Shown here: positions 32,146 through 42,190 of the stretch, piece by piece
Layout of the letters: each line of letters begins with the position of its first letter
How positions within the stretch are numbered: the first letter of the stretch is position 1
Assembly (NCBI RefSeq): GCF_030689685.1
Contig: NZ_JAUYEY010000004.1
Span: forward strand, 1 to 64,000
Length of the DNA: 64,000 nucleotides
Direction: 5' to 3'
DNA from: Polaromonas sp.
GTDB taxonomy: Bacteria > Pseudomonadota > Gammaproteobacteria > Burkholderiales > Burkholderiaceae_C
Translations under genes and position numbers: made by a program
The notes under the pieces: model-generated
Databases searched by the model: none
What the model saw: the letters and a program-made list of their open reading frames with translations, nothing else
What the model was told of the DNA's origin: nothing

Positions 32146-35100
32146 TCAGGCCAGTTGCGCGTGCAGTTCCTGAATCGAATAAACCGTCAAGTTGTCCAGG
32201 TACTTCATGCCTTCCACCGCAGCTTCAGCGCCGGCAATCGTGGTGAAGGTGGTGACCCGGGCCAGCAGGGCCGAAGTGCGGATCTGCCGCGAGTCGGCAA
32301 TCGCATTGCGGCGCTCTTCCACAGTGTTGATGACCAGCGCAATCTCGTTGTTCTTGATCATGTCCACCACGTGCGGCCGGCCTTCGGTGACCTTGTTGAC
32401 CACGCCGCAGCTGATGCCCGCCGCAGTGATGGCTGCAGCCGTGCCCTTGGTGGCGACCAGCTCGAACTTCAGCGCCGCCAGCGCGCGCGCCACGTCCACG
32501 GCACGCTGCTTGTCATTGTTCTTGACCGTCAGGAAGACCTTGCCCGAGGTCGGCAGCTTGGTGCCGGCACCGAGCTGGGACTTCACGAAAGCTTCTCCAA
32601 AGGTCTTGCCCACACCCATCACCTCGCCGGTGGACTTCATCTCGGGGCCGAGAATCGTGTCCACACCGGGGAACTTGACGAAGGGAAAGACAGCCTCCTT
32701 GACGCTGAAGTACGGCGGCGTCACTTCCTTGCCGATGCCTTGCGAGGCCAAGGTCTGGCCAACCATGCAGCGCGCCGCCACCTTGGCGAGCTGGATGCCG
32801 GTGGCCTTGCTCACGAAGGGCACGGTGCGCGATGCGCGCGGATTCACTTCCAGGACATAGATCACGTCCTTGCCGTCCACATGCTGGATCGCAAACTGCA
32901 CATTCATCAGGCCGACCACATTCAGGGCTTGGGCCATGGCGGCGGTCTGACGCTTGATCTCGGTGATGGTCTCCAGACCCAGCGAATACGGCGGCAGGGA
33001 ACAGGCCGAGTCACCGCTGTGTACGCCGGCCTGCTCGATGTGCTCCATCACGCCGCCGATGAAAGTCACGCCCTCCAGATCGCGGATGCAGTCCACATCA
33101 CACTCAATGGCATCGTTGAGGAAACGGTCCAGCAGCACCGGTGAATCGTGGCTGACCTTGACCGCTTCGCGCATGTAACGCTCCAGATCGCGCTGCTCGT
33201 GCACGATCTCCATGGCGCGGCCACCCAGCACATAACTCGGACGCACCACCAGCGGGTAACCGAGGGCAGCGGCTTTTTCCAGCGCTTCGGGCTCGGTACG
33301 GGCTGTGGCGTTAGGCGGCTGGCGTAATTTCAGCTCGTGCAGCAGCTTCTGGAAGCGCTCGCGGTCTTCGGCCGCGTCAATCATGTCGGGCGAGGTGCCG
33401 ATGATGGGTACGCCGTTTTTCTCCAGGTCCAGCGCCAGCTTCAAGGGCGTCTGGCCGCCGTACTGGACGATCACGCCCAGCGGCTTTTCCTTGTCGACGA
33501 TTTCCAGCACGTCTTCCAGTGTCAAGGGCTCGAAGTACAGGCGGTCGCTGGTGTCGTAGTCGGTCGAGACGGTCTCGGGGTTGCAGTTGACCATGATGGT
33601 CTCGTAGCCGTCCTCGCGCATGGCCAGCGCAGCATGCACGCAACAGTAGTCGAACTCAATGCCCTGGCCGATGCGGTTCGGTCCGCCGCCCAGTACCATA
33701 ATTTTCTTGTTGGTGGTCGGCGCAGCTTCACACTCGCTGCCCTCAGCCTCATAGGTCGAGTACATGTAGGCGGTGTTGGTGGCAAATTCGGCCGCGCAGG
33801 TGTCCACACGTTTGTAGACCGGTCGCACGCCCAGCGCGATGCGCCGCTCGCGGATGGTGGTGTCGGTGGTTTTGAGCTGTTTGGCCAGGCGCCGGTCGGA
33901 AAAACCTTTTTGCTTGAGCGCGCGCAGCGTGGCGGCGTCCAGCTTGTCCAGCGAAGTGGTTTCCAGCTCCAGCTCGATCTTGACGATCTGCTCAATCTGC
34001 ACCAGAAACCAGGGATCGATTTTTGTCAGCGAAAAAACTTCGTCAACACTCATGCCTAGTGCAAAGGCGTCACCCACGTACCAGATGCGGTCCGGGCCAG
34101 GCGCGCCCAGTTCTTTCTCGAGCACCTCGCGGTCCTGCGTCTTTTCGTTCATGCCGTCAACGCCGACTTCGAGGCCGCGCAGGGCTTTCTGGAAGGACTC
34201 CTGGAAGGTGCGGCCCATGGCCATGACCTCGCCGACTGACTTCATCTGCGTGGTCAGGCGGCTGTCGGCCTGCGGGAACTTTTCAAATGCGAAACGCGGA
34301 ATCTTGGTGACCACGTAATCGATGCTGGGCTCAAAACTGGCGGGCGTGGCGCCACCGGTGATCTCATTGCGCAACTCGTCCAGCGTGTAGCCGACAGCCA
34401 GCTTGGCCGCGACCTTGGCGATCGGGAAACCCGTCGCCTTGGAAGCCAGGGCCGACGAACGCGACACACGCGGGTTCATCTCGATCACCACCATGCGGCC
34501 ATCGACCGGGTTGATGGCGAACTGTACGTTGGAGCCGCCGGTATCGACACCGATCTCGCGCAGCACGGCTAGACTCGCATTGCGCAATATCTGGTATTCC
34601 TTGTCGGTCAGGGTCTGGGCCGGTGCCACGGTGATCGAGTCACCGGTGTGTACGCCCATGGGGTCCAGGTTTTCGATGGAGCAGACAATGATGCAGTTGT
34701 CGGCCTTGTCGCGCACCACCTCCATCTCATACTCTTTCCAGCCCAGCAGCGACTCTTCAATCAGCAGCTCGTTGGTCGGCGAAGCTTCCAGGCCGCGCTT
34801 GCAGATGACCTCGAACTCTTCCGAGTTGTAGGCAATGCCGCCGCCAGTGCCGCCCAGCGTGAAACTGGGGCGGATGACAGTCGGAAAACCCAGCGTCTTC
34901 TGCGCGGTCCAGGCTTCTTCGATGCTGTGCGCAATGCCAGAGCGCGCCGAGCCCAAGCCGATTTTGGTCATGGCGTCCTTGAACTTCAGGCGGTCTTCGG
35001 CCTTGTCAATGGCTTCAGGGGTAGCGCCTATCAACTCGACCTTGTATTTGTCGAGCACGCCGTTGTGCCAGAGGTCGAGGGCGCAATTGAGCGCGGTCTG

Positions 35101-35376
35101 CCCGCCCATGGTCGGCAGGATCGCATCCGGGCGCTCCCTGGCAATGATTTTCTCGACAGTCTGCCAGGTGATGGGCTCGATGTAGGTGACGTCGGCCGTG
35201 GCCGGGTCGGTCATGATGGTCGCCGGGTTGCTGTTGATCAGGATAACCTTGTAGCCCTCTTCGCGCAGCGCCTTGCAGGCCTGCACGCCGGAGTAATCAA
35301 ACTCGCAGGCCTGGCCGATGATGATGGGGCCGGCGCCTATGATCAGGACGGATTTGATGTCGGTGCGTTTAGGCAT
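32146..35376 (-). CDS. carB: Carbamoyl-phosphate synthase large subunit
   Basis: This 1076-residue subunit makes carbamoyl phosphate from ammonia, bicarbonate and two ATP for arginine and pyrimidine synthesis. It shows the duplicated ATP-grasp halves (first with [17 protein letters not shown], second with [17 protein letters not shown]), an oligomerisation region between them, and a C-terminal allosteric MGS-like domain. Its ATG overlaps the carA stop by one base (TAATG), giving tight coupling. Confidence 0.98.
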   Translation of the reverse strand: MPKRTDIKSVLIIGAGPIIIGQACEFDYSGVQACKALREEGYKVILINSNPATIMTDPATADVTYIEPITWQTVEKIIARERPDAILPTMGGQTALNCALDLWHNGVLDKYKVELIGATPEAIDKAEDRLKFKDAMTKIGLGSARSGIAHSIEEAWTAQKTLGFPTVIRPSFTLGGTGGGIAYNSEEFEVICKRGLEASPTNELLIEESLLGWKEYEMEVVRDKADNCIIVCSIENLDPMGVHTGDSITVAPAQTLTDKEYQILRNASLAVLREIGVDTGGSNVQFAINPVDGRMVVIEMNPRVSRSSALASKATGFPIAKVAAKLAVGYTLDELRNEITGGATPASFEPSIDYVVTKIPRFAFEKFPQADSRLTTQMKSVGEVMAMGRTFQESFQKALRGLEVGVDGMNEKTQDREVLEKELGAPGPDRIWYVGDAFALGMSVDEVFSLTKIDPWFLVQIEQIVKIELELETTSLDKLDAATLRALKQKGFSDRRLAKQLKTTDTTIRERRIALGVRPVYKRVDTCAAEFATNTAYMYSTYEAEGSECEAAPTTNKKIMVLGGGPNRIGQGIEFDYCCVHAALAMREDGYETIMVNCNPETVSTDYDTSDRLYFEPLTLEDVLEIVDKEKPLGVIVQYGGQTPLKLALDLEKNGVPIIGTSPDMIDAAEDRERFQKLLHELKLRQPPNATARTEPEALEKAAALGYPLVVRPSYVLGGRAMEIVHEQRDLERYMREAVKVSHDSPVLLDRFLNDAIECDVDCIRDLEGVTFIGGVMEHIEQAGVHSGDSACSLPPYSLGLETITEIKRQTAAMAQALNVVGLMNVQFAIQHVDGKDVIYVLEVNPRASRTVPFVSKATGIQLAKVAARCMVGQTLASQGIGKEVTPPYFSVKEAVFPFVKFPGVDTILGPEMKSTGEVMGVGKTFGEAFVKSQLGAGTKLPTSGKVFLTVKNNDKQRAVDVARALAALKFELVATKGTAAAITAAGISCGVVNKVTEGRPHVVDMIKNNEIALVINTVEERRNAIADSRQIRTSALLARVTTFTTIAGAEAAVEGMKYLDNLTVYSIQELHAQLA

Positions 35377-36560
35377 TATTTTTTCCCTCCATGCTGTTCC
35401 ATGAGGGTGGTGAAACGGTCAAACAAATACGAAATGTCGTGCGGTCCGGGCGAGGCTTCCGGGTGGCCCTGGAAGCAGAAGGCCGGCTTGTCGGTGCGGG
35501 CCAAGCCTTGCAGCGTGCCGTCGAACAGGCTGATGTGGGTGGGGCGCAGATTCGCCGGCAGCGTCTTTTCGTCCACAGCAAAACCGTGGTTCTGGCTGGT
35601 GATGCTGACGCGGCCATTGTCCAGGTCTTTCACCGGATGGTTGGCGCCGTGGTGGCCGAACTTCATCTTGAAGGTTTTCGCACCACTGGCCAGCGCCATG
35701 ATCTGGTGGCCCAGGCAGATGCCAAAGGTTGGGATGCCGGTCTCGATCAGCTCGCGCACCGCCGCAATCGCGTAGTCGCAGGGCTGCGGATCACCGGGAC
35801 CGTTCGCCAGGAAGATGCCGTCTGGCTTGAGTTTGAGCACGTCGACCGCCGGCGTCTGCGCCGGCACCACGGTGATGCGCGCGCCGCGCTCGGCCATCAT
35901 TCGCAGGATATTTTTCTTCACGCCGTAGTCAGAGGCCACCACATGGAATTTCGGCGTGATCTGCACGCCGTAACCCGCGCCCAGTTTCCACTCGGTCTGC
36001 GTCCACTCGTAGGTCTGCTTGACCGAGACGACCTTGGCCAGGTCCAGGCCAGCCATGCTGGGCGCCGCCTTGGCAGCGGCAATCGCTTTGTCTTTCGCGG
36101 CCTGAGTCACGCCTTCACCCGCGGCCAACGCGAGGATGCAACCGTTTTGCGCCCCCTGGGTGCGCAGGTGGCGCGTTAGCTGGCGCGTGTCGATGCCGGC
36201 AATAGCGACGGTGTTTTCCTTGACCAAATACTCGGTCAGGGTCATGTTCATGCGGAAGTTGGAGGCCAACAGCGGCAGGTCCTTGATGATCAGGCCGGCG
36301 GCATGGACTTTTTCAGCTTCGACGTCTTCGGCATTGATGCCGTAGTTGCCGATGTGGGGATAGGTCAGCGTGACGATTTGCTGGCAATAACTCGGATCGG
36401 TCAGAATTTCCTGGTAGCCGGTCATCGCGGTGTTGAACACCACCTCACCGACGGTGGAACCTGCGGCGCCTATGGAATTGCCAATAAAGACCGTGCCGTC
36501 TGCGAGCGCCAGGATGGCGTGCGGGGTTCTTCCTGATTTTCCCTGTAGAGACAAAAGCAC
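35376..36560 (-). CDS. carA: Carbamoyl-phosphate synthase small subunit
   Basis: This 394-residue glutaminase subunit releases ammonia for CarB. The N-terminal CarA domain has [20 protein letters not shown], and the class I amidotransferase domain has [11 protein letters not shown] with the nucleophile C282. GTG at 36560 is chosen because GGAG lies six bases upstream and the protein then starts at the usual place. A longer open frame to 36713 is not supported. A perfect TATAAT lies upstream on the minus strand. Confidence 0.96.
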   Translation of the reverse strand: MLLSLQGKSGRTPHAILALADGTVFIGNSIGAAGSTVGEVVFNTAMTGYQEILTDPSYCQQIVTLTYPHIGNYGINAEDVEAEKVHAAGLIIKDLPLLASNFRMNMTLTEYLVKENTVAIAGIDTRQLTRHLRTQGAQNGCILALAAGEGVTQAAKDKAIAAAKAAPSMAGLDLAKVVSVKQTYEWTQTEWKLGAGYGVQITPKFHVVASDYGVKKNILRMMAERGARITVVPAQTPAVDVLKLKPDGIFLANGPGDPQPCDYAIAAVRELIETGIPTFGICLGHQIMALASGAKTFKMKFGHHGANHPVKDLDNGRVSITSQNHGFAVDEKTLPANLRPTHISLFDGTLQGLARTDKPAFCFQGHPEASPGPHDISYLFDRFTTLMEQHGGKK

Positions 36561-36692
36561 TGGGTTCTCCGGATGGGTTACGGTTCGCCCAAGCGTGCAC
36601 AAGAAACGTCTCGGTAAGACTCTTGCAGGCTGCTTTTGTGAGGGGGTTGGCTTGGTATGCGCTGGGCGAAGCTGTGTTTTGAAAAGCCCTTG

Positions 36693-36698
36693 ATTATA
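36693..36698 (-). promoter_or_regulatory. Candidate -10 box for carAB
   Basis: A perfect TATAAT on the minus strand sits about 130 bases upstream of the carA GTG. No good -35 box lies at 17 bases, so the assignment rests on the -10 alone. Confidence 0.4.
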
Positions 36699-36765
36699 GC
36701 TTGAGGATGACACCGCTTTTTACGCGTTTATGGCATGTGGTCCTGTGCAGACCAGCCTGCACCTC

Positions 36766-37548
36766 TCAGGGCCGGGGGACTGCCAGCGAACTCGCGTACA
36801 GGCATACCGCCGCCGCAGCAGCCACATTAAGCGACTCTTCGCCGCCCGGCTGGTCTATGCGCACCTTCAGGGCAGCCCTGGCCATCAGCGCATCGCCGAC
36901 GCCCTGCCCTTCATGACCCATGGCCCAGGCACAGGGCATGGGCAAGGCCTGCTGGTGCAGAAACTCGCCATGGTGGGAACTCGTGACCAGCACCGGCACC
37001 GTCAGCGCATCGAGGTCTTCGGGCGCCAGTCCTTCGACCAGTCGCAGCGCAAAATGCGCGCCCATGCCGGCACGCAGCACCTTGGGCGACCAGAGCGCGG
37101 CCGTGCCTTTGAGCGCGATCACCTGGCTGAAACCAAAGGCGGCGGCACTGCGCAGCATGGAGCCGACATTGCCGGCATCCTGGACCCGGTCCAGGATCAG
37201 CGATGCCGCGCCCGGCGCCAAGGCCGCCGGCGCCGGCAGGTCCAGCACAAAACCTATGCGCGCCGGGGATTCAAGGCCGCTGATGTCGGCCATCAGCGAA
37301 TCCGGGATCACTATGGTTTTGATAGCTGCCTGCGCCCATTCGGCGGGGGCTACAGACCAAAAAGACTCGCAAAAAACGCCAACAGCAGGTTTGAAGCCAC
37401 GAGCCAGCGCCGCGCGGCACAGGTGGTCGCCTTCGAGCCAGACGCGGCCCTGCTTGCGGTAGGCCATGCTGTCCTGCGAGAGCTTGCGCAAGTCCTTGAG
37501 CAGCGTGTTGTCACGCGAGGTCACCAGAACCGGTGCGCCAGCGCTCAA
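36766..37548 (-). CDS. SpoU/TrmH-family RNA 2'-O-methyltransferase
   Basis: With TTG at 37548 the protein has 260 residues. It overlaps the rnhB stop by four bases (TTGA). An N-terminal substrate-binding domain is followed by the SPOUT knot with [20 protein letters not shown], then [11 protein letters not shown] and the final [18 protein letters not shown]. These are the three motifs of SpoU methyltransferases that modify ribose in rRNA or tRNA. The specific target cannot be told apart. A longer frame begins inside rnhB and lacks a ribosome-binding site. A hairpin repeat encodes a loop near residues 62-80. Confidence 0.9.
   Translation of the reverse strand: MSAGAPVLVTSRDNTLLKDLRKLSQDSMAYRKQGRVWLEGDHLCRAALARGFKPAVGVFCESFWSVAPAEWAQAAIKTIVIPDSLMADISGLESPARIGFVLDLPAPAALAPGAASLILDRVQDAGNVGSMLRSAAAFGFSQVIALKGTAALWSPKVLRAGMGAHFALRLVEGLAPEDLDALTVPVLVTSSHHGEFLHQQALPMPCAWAMGHEGQGVGDALMARAALKVRIDQPGGEESLNVAAAAAVCLYASSLAVPRP
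37309..37367 (+). repeat. Hairpin repeat inside the RNA methyltransferase gene
   Basis: CTATGGTTTTGATAG-CTGCCTGCGC, then GGGGGCTACAGACC and an A-rich end, fit the family. It is in frame on the minus strand, in a region that is variable between relatives. Confidence 0.6.
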
Positions 37549-38126
37549 CGCAAGACCTCGGCGACGGGGCTGAAGGAGCGGCGGTGCTGCGGGCAGGCGC
37601 CGTGCTCCCGCAAAGCTGCGAGGTGTTCGGCCGTGCCATAACCCTTGTGGCCGGCAAAACCGTACTGCGGATATTCGAGGTGGAACTGCTCGCACCAGCG
37701 GTCACGGTGGACCTTGGCCAGGATAGAAGCGGCGGAGATAGCCGGAATACGGGCATCGCCCTTGACGATGGCCTCCGCGAGGATGCTCAGCTTCGGCAGC
37801 CGGTTGCCGTCCACCAGCACCTTGACGGGTTTGAGGCGCAGGCCTTCGACCGCGCGCCGCATGGCCAGCAGGGTGGCCTGCAAAATGTTGAGGCTGTCGA
37901 TTTCCTCGACCGTGGCCATGGCGATCGAGCAGCACAGGGCCTTGGCGCGGATTTCGTCATAAAGCTTTTCGCGGCGCAGTGCGGTCAGCACCTTGGAGTC
38001 CGCCAGGCCCTTGATCGGTTGGAGGTCGTCCAGGATCACCGCTGCGGCCACCACTGGACCGGCCAGCGGCCCGCGGCCGGCCTCGTCCACGCCGGCCCAC
38101 AGGCCCGGCGTGTCCCAAGAAAGCAT
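37545..38126 (-). CDS. rnhB: Ribonuclease HII
   Basis: This 193-residue enzyme removes ribonucleotides from DNA and RNA primers. It shows [19 protein letters not shown] (catalytic acidic pair), [22 protein letters not shown] and [11 protein letters not shown], all conserved in type II RNases H. The ATG at 38126 lies eight bases downstream of the lpxB stop; a longer frame overlaps that gene. The order lpxA-lpxB-rnhB is common in proteobacteria. Confidence 0.97.
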   Translation of the reverse strand: MLSWDTPGLWAGVDEAGRGPLAGPVVAAAVILDDLQPIKGLADSKVLTALRREKLYDEIRAKALCCSIAMATVEEIDSLNILQATLLAMRRAVEGLRLKPVKVLVDGNRLPKLSILAEAIVKGDARIPAISAASILAKVHRDRWCEQFHLEYPQYGFAGHKGYGTAEHLAALREHGACPQHRRSFSPVAEVLR

Positions 38127-38133
38127 GACCTGT

Positions 38134-39333
38134 TCAGCCTGCAAGAATGTTCTGGATCGCATCGGTGGCTATTTTCGCGGTATCGCGCTGCAATTCTTCG
38201 TGCAGCTTTGTAAATCGTTGTTCGACGGCTCGGATTTTTTCGGGTGCGGTGATTTTCGCATCCAGCCACTGCAAAACGCCATCCGCCAGGGCTTGCGGCG
38301 TTGCGGCGTCCTGAAGCAGCTCGGGCACCACAAAATCGCGGCACAGGATGTTGGGCAAGCCAACCCAGGGCTGCAGTTTTTTGCGCCGCATGATCTGCCA
38401 GGACAGCCAGTTCATGTTGTAGGCAATCACCATGGGGCGCTTGTACAGCGCCGCCTCCAGTGTCGCCGTGCCGCTGGCAATCAGGGTCACGTCGCAGGCG
38501 GCAAGTACGGTGTGAGACTGCCCGGCCACGATCTGCACCTGGCCGGCCATACCGGCGGACTGCGCCGCCTGCTCAATCAGGGTTTGCAGGGCGGGAACCG
38601 CTGGCGCTATGATCTTGATAGCGGGATGTAACCTCTGGACAAGGGCTGCAGCCTTAAAGAACCGTTCGGCGAGATAGTCGATCTCGGACCGCCGGCTGCC
38701 CGGTAACAGCGCCAGGATGAGGGCCTCCGGCTGCAGGCCCAGTTGCCGGCGCGCTGCGGCCTGGTCGGGATACATGGGAATCACGCTGGCCAGCGGATGG
38801 CCGACGTAGGTGGCGTCAATTCCGTGCTGCGCCAGCAAGGCCGGCTCGAACGGGAAAATGCACAGCACATGGTCCACACTGCGCCGGATTTTTTCGACCC
38901 GGTCGGCGCGCCAGGCCCAGACCGAGGGGCTGACGAAATGAACCGTTTTGATGCCTGCCGCCTTGAGATCGGCCTCCAGATCCAGGTTGAAGTCGGGCGC
39001 GTCAACCCCGATAAACACATCCGGCCGATGGGCCAGCAGTTTTTCGCGGAGTTGAGCGCGGATGCCGACAATCTCGCGGTAGTGCCGCAGGACCTCGACA
39101 TACCCGCGGACAGCCAGCTCCTCGCTGGGCCACCAGGCCTCGAAGCCGCGCCGCATCATTTGCGCACCGCCAATGCCGCCGGCGCGCAGGTCCGGCCAGC
39201 GTGCGCGAAAGCCGTCGAGCAACAGGCCTGCGAGCAAATCGCCTGAGGTCTCGCCGGCCACCATGGCGAACGCAGGGGCGTCGGGGGTGCCAGCTCCTCC
39301 ACGGGTCGGCAGAGAACTGGGTGCGTCCGGCAC
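38134..39333 (-). CDS. lpxB: Lipid-A-disaccharide synthase
   Basis: This 399-residue glycosyltransferase joins UDP-diacylglucosamine and lipid X during lipid A synthesis at the inner membrane. [45 protein letters not shown] and [11 protein letters not shown] are diagnostic. A short Pro/Ala-rich N-terminal extension precedes the family start. It follows lpxA closely (seven bases). A hairpin repeat is in frame at about residues 225-243. Confidence 0.97.
   Translation of the reverse strand: MPDAPSSLPTRGGAGTPDAPAFAMVAGETSGDLLAGLLLDGFRARWPDLRAGGIGGAQMMRRGFEAWWPSEELAVRGYVEVLRHYREIVGIRAQLREKLLAHRPDVFIGVDAPDFNLDLEADLKAAGIKTVHFVSPSVWAWRADRVEKIRRSVDHVLCIFPFEPALLAQHGIDATYVGHPLASVIPMYPDQAAARRQLGLQPEALILALLPGSRRSEIDYLAERFFKAAALVQRLHPAIKIIAPAVPALQTLIEQAAQSAGMAGQVQIVAGQSHTVLAACDVTLIASGTATLEAALYKRPMVIAYNMNWLSWQIMRRKKLQPWVGLPNILCRDFVVPELLQDAATPQALADGVLQWLDAKITAPEKIRAVEQRFTKLHEELQRDTAKIATDAIQNILAG
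38605..38660 (+). repeat. Hairpin repeat in frame inside lpxB
   Basis: GCTATGATCTTGATAGC (38606-38622) has the full stem. The tail is less conserved but keeps AAGGGCTGCAGCC. It encodes a stretch containing [10 protein letters not shown] on the minus strand. Confidence 0.55.
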
Positions 39334-39340
39334 GAGAGAC

Positions 39341-40135
39341 CTAACGCACGATGCCGCGCTGCGGCGAGGAGGCTTCCAGAAACCCCAGCATCATCTGCAC
39401 ATCGGCTTCGGCTTCGGGATGCTGGGCCGCCAGCATGGCGATGCGCGCCCTCGCCTGCTCAAGCGTCAGGTCCTCGCGGTAGAGCGCCTTGTGCATGCCT
39501 TTGACGGCGGCGATGCGGTCAGGGGAGAAGCCGCGGCGGCGCAGGCCTTCAAAGTTCATGGAACGGGCGGCGGCCGGCTGACCCTGGCTCATGACAAACG
39601 GCGGCAAGTCGGCAAACAACAGTGAACACATGGCCGTCATGCTGTGCGCGCCCAGCCGCACAAACTGGTGAACCACGGTGAAGCCGCCGAGGATCACCCA
39701 GTCACCCACATGCACATGGCCGGCAAGCTGGGCGTTGTTGGCGAAGATGGTGTGGTTGCCAACATCACAGTCATGCGCGAGGTGCACATAAGCCATGATC
39801 CAGTTGTCGTTGCCGACACGCGTCACGCCGCTGTCGCCGGGTGAACCGATGTTGAAGGTGCAAAACTCGCGCACGGTGTTGCGGTCGCCGATGACCAGCT
39901 CGCAGGGCTCGCCCGCATACTTCTTGTCCTGCGGAATCGCGCCCAGGGAATTAAACTGGAAAATGCGGTTGTCACGCCCAATCGTGGTGTGCCCCTCGAT
40001 CACGCAGTGCGCGCCTACCGTGGTGCCGGCACCAATGCGCACATGCGGGCCGATCACGGTGTAGGGGCCGACGCTGACGCTGCTGTCGAGTTGGGCCTGC
40101 GGGTCAATCAGGGCCGTGGAATGGATGCCTGTCAC
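39341..40135 (-). CDS. lpxA: UDP-N-acetylglucosamine acyltransferase
   Basis: This 264-residue trimeric left-handed beta-helix enzyme performs the first committed step of lipid A synthesis. Hexapeptide repeats run from about residue 5 to 190 (for example [19 protein letters not shown]), with the catalytic histidine in [14 protein letters not shown] helical C-terminal domain follows. GTG is the likely start. The order is lpxD-fabZ-lpxA-lpxB. Confidence 0.97.
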   Translation of the reverse strand: MTGIHSTALIDPQAQLDSSVSVGPYTVIGPHVRIGAGTTVGAHCVIEGHTTIGRDNRIFQFNSLGAIPQDKKYAGEPCELVIGDRNTVREFCTFNIGSPGDSGVTRVGNDNWIMAYVHLAHDCDVGNHTIFANNAQLAGHVHVGDWVILGGFTVVHQFVRLGAHSMTAMCSLLFADLPPFVMSQGQPAAARSMNFEGLRRRGFSPDRIAAVKGMHKALYREDLTLEQARARIAMLAAQHPEAEADVQMMLGFLEASSPQRGIVR

Positions 40136-40157
40136 GGAAACGCTCTCGCTGCCAGAA

Positions 40158-40598
40158 TCAGGCGATGGTGCGCATGGTGCACATCAGTTCGGCTTCGCAG
40201 GCCATGTTGTCGTCCACGCGGGCGACACCCTTGAACTTGAACACGCCGGCCTTGAGCCGTTCCAGCGTCACTTCCATGATCAACTGGTCGCCCGGCTCCA
40301 CCGGCCGCTTGAAACGCGCGCCATCAATGCCGGCAAAGTAATACACCGTCTTCTCATCGGGCGTGATGCCCTGCATGTCAAAAGCCAGCAGGGCTGCAGC
40401 CTGTGCCATCGCCTCAAGCATCAGCACACCCGGCATCACTGGCCGGTGCGGGAAATGACCGGTGAAAAACGGCTCATTCATGGTGACGTTTTTCAGGGCC
40501 TTGATGCGTTTGCCCTTGTCGAGTTCGAGCACCCGGTCCACCAGCAGAAACGGGTATCGGTGCGGCAACTGCTTGAGGATTTGGTGGATGTCCATCAT
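40158..40598 (-). CDS. fabZ: 3-hydroxyacyl-ACP dehydratase
   Basis: This 146-residue hot-dog-fold dehydratase acts in fatty acid elongation. The active-site region [23 protein letters not shown] carries the catalytic histidine and glutamate. The N-terminus [16 protein letters not shown] is typical. Its start overlaps the lpxD stop (ATGA), linking fatty acid and lipid A supply. Confidence 0.97.
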   Translation of the reverse strand: MMDIHQILKQLPHRYPFLLVDRVLELDKGKRIKALKNVTMNEPFFTGHFPHRPVMPGVLMLEAMAQAAALLAFDMQGITPDEKTVYYFAGIDGARFKRPVEPGDQLIMEVTLERLKAGVFKFKGVARVDDNMACEAELMCTMRTIA

Positions 40599-41662
40599 GA
40601 TTTTTCTGGGTTCTTTCGAGAAGCGGTGGCTATGGTCTGCTCCAGCACCTTGAGGCGTTCACGCAATCCGTGAAGCTGTTTGAGCGTGGCGGCATTTTTT
40701 TCCCAACTGGCATTGTCGTCGATGGGAAACAGGCCGGTGTAATGCCCAGGCTTGCGGATGGAGCGCGTGACCACCGACGCCGCCGAGACATGCACATGGT
40801 CGGCCAGGCTCAAATGCCCCAGCACCACCGCGCCGCCACCCACGGTGCAGTGGGCGCCTATGGTGGCGCTGCCTGCCACGCCCACACAACCGGCCAATGC
40901 TGTGTGCCGACCGATATGCACGTTGTGGCCGATCTGGATCAGGTTGTCGAGCTTGACACCGTCCTCTATCACGGTGTCGTGCAGGGCGCCGCGGTCGATG
41001 CAGGTGTTGGCGCCGATTTCAACGTCGTTGCCGATACGGACCACACCGATCTGCTCGATTTTGACCCAGGCGCCCTCATGCGGCGCAAAACCGAAACCGT
41101 CGGCGCCGATGACAGCGCCGGGATGCACAATGCAGCGCTCGCCGATCACGCAGCCGTTATTGACAGTCACCCGTGAAGACAGCCGTGTATCCCCGCCGAC
41201 CCGCACGTCATCGCCAATCACGCTGTGCGCGCCAATGTGCACATCTGCACCCAACACCGCACGCGCTCCGATGCAGGCAAATGCGCCCACGAAAACCCCC
41301 GGCGACAGCTCAGCCAAAGGATCAATGACAGCGCTGGGATGGATTCCAACACGGCCGGGTTGCGCATGTCGTTTTTTCCAAAGCTGGGTGATGCGGGCGA
41401 AATAGAGATAGGGATCGCTGACGACGAGACAGGCACCACGCTGGGTCGCCGCCTGCTCCGCCTGGGGGCTCACCACGACGCAAGCTGCTGCCGACTGACT
41501 AAGCTTGCCCTGGTACTTGATGTGGCTCAGAAAGGTCAGCTCGGCGGGGCCTGCGGACTCAAGTGGCGCGAGCCGCTCGATCAAGAGCTCGGGGTCGCCC
41601 ACCAATCTGGCATCGAACTCACCGGCCAGCGATGCGACGATATCCCCGAGTCTGAGCGTCAC
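40595..41662 (-). CDS. lpxD: UDP-3-O-acylglucosamine N-acyltransferase
   Basis: This 355-residue enzyme adds the N-linked hydroxyacyl chain in lipid A synthesis. An N-terminal uridine-binding domain (about 1-100) precedes hexapeptide repeats ([20 protein letters not shown] and later), with the catalytic histidine in [14 protein letters not shown]-terminal helix closes the trimer. It probably starts with GTG at 41660-41662. Confidence 0.97.
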   Translation of the reverse strand: MTLRLGDIVASLAGEFDARLVGDPELLIERLAPLESAGPAELTFLSHIKYQGKLSQSAAACVVVSPQAEQAATQRGACLVVSDPYLYFARITQLWKKRHAQPGRVGIHPSAVIDPLAELSPGVFVGAFACIGARAVLGADVHIGAHSVIGDDVRVGGDTRLSSRVTVNNGCVIGERCIVHPGAVIGADGFGFAPHEGAWVKIEQIGVVRIGNDVEIGANTCIDRGALHDTVIEDGVKLDNLIQIGHNVHIGRHTALAGCVGVAGSATIGAHCTVGGGAVVLGHLSLADHVHVSAASVVTRSIRKPGHYTGLFPIDDNASWEKNAATLKQLHGLRERLKVLEQTIATASRKNPEKS

Positions 41663-41683
41663 ACCTGGCCTGTGCCTGAACGC

Positions 41684-42190
41684 TTACCTGGCGGCGTTGA
41701 GCGCCTTGATGACCTTGTCTGTGATGTCATGCTTGGGGCTGGCATAAACCGCTTCCTGCAGGACCAGGTCATATTTTTCGGTCTCGGCAACCGTTTTGAC
41801 CACCTTGTTCGCGCGTTCGATGACCTGCTGCAACTCTTCGTTCTTGCGTGCATTGAGGTCTTCCTGAAATTCGCGACGTTTGCGCTGGAAGTCCCGATCT
41901 TGATCAACCAGTTGCTTCTGGCGGGTGGCGCGCTGGCTCTCGGACAAAGTGGGCGCTTCACGCTCAAACTTGTCGGCCAGCGTTTTTAGCTGGGTACCCA
42001 GATCGCCGAGTTCTTTTTCACGCTTGCCGAATTCCTGCTCGAGCTTGGCCTGGGCCGCCTTGGCACTGTTGGCTTCGCGGAAAATCCGGTCAATGTTGAC
42101 GATGCCGATCTTGAACTCCTGCGCACCTACCGCACAAGCAGCCAGGGCCATCATCGCAGCCAGAAAAAACTTGTATGAAAAATACTTCAT
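41684..42190 (-). CDS. skp: Periplasmic chaperone Skp/OmpH
   Basis: This 168-residue secreted chaperone holds unfolded outer-membrane proteins. It has a signal peptide ending near AVGAQ, then EFKIGIVNIDRIF and two long charged helices forming the coiled-coil tentacles (about 45-130). It overlaps the bamA stop by one base (TAATG) and precedes lpxD, the standard envelope-biogenesis order. Confidence 0.93.
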   Translation of the reverse strand: MKYFSYKFFLAAMMALAACAVGAQEFKIGIVNIDRIFREANSAKAAQAKLEQEFGKREKELGDLGTQLKTLADKFEREAPTLSESQRATRQKQLVDQDRDFQRKRREFQEDLNARKNEELQQVIERANKVVKTVAETEKYDLVLQEAVYASPKHDITDKVIKALNAAR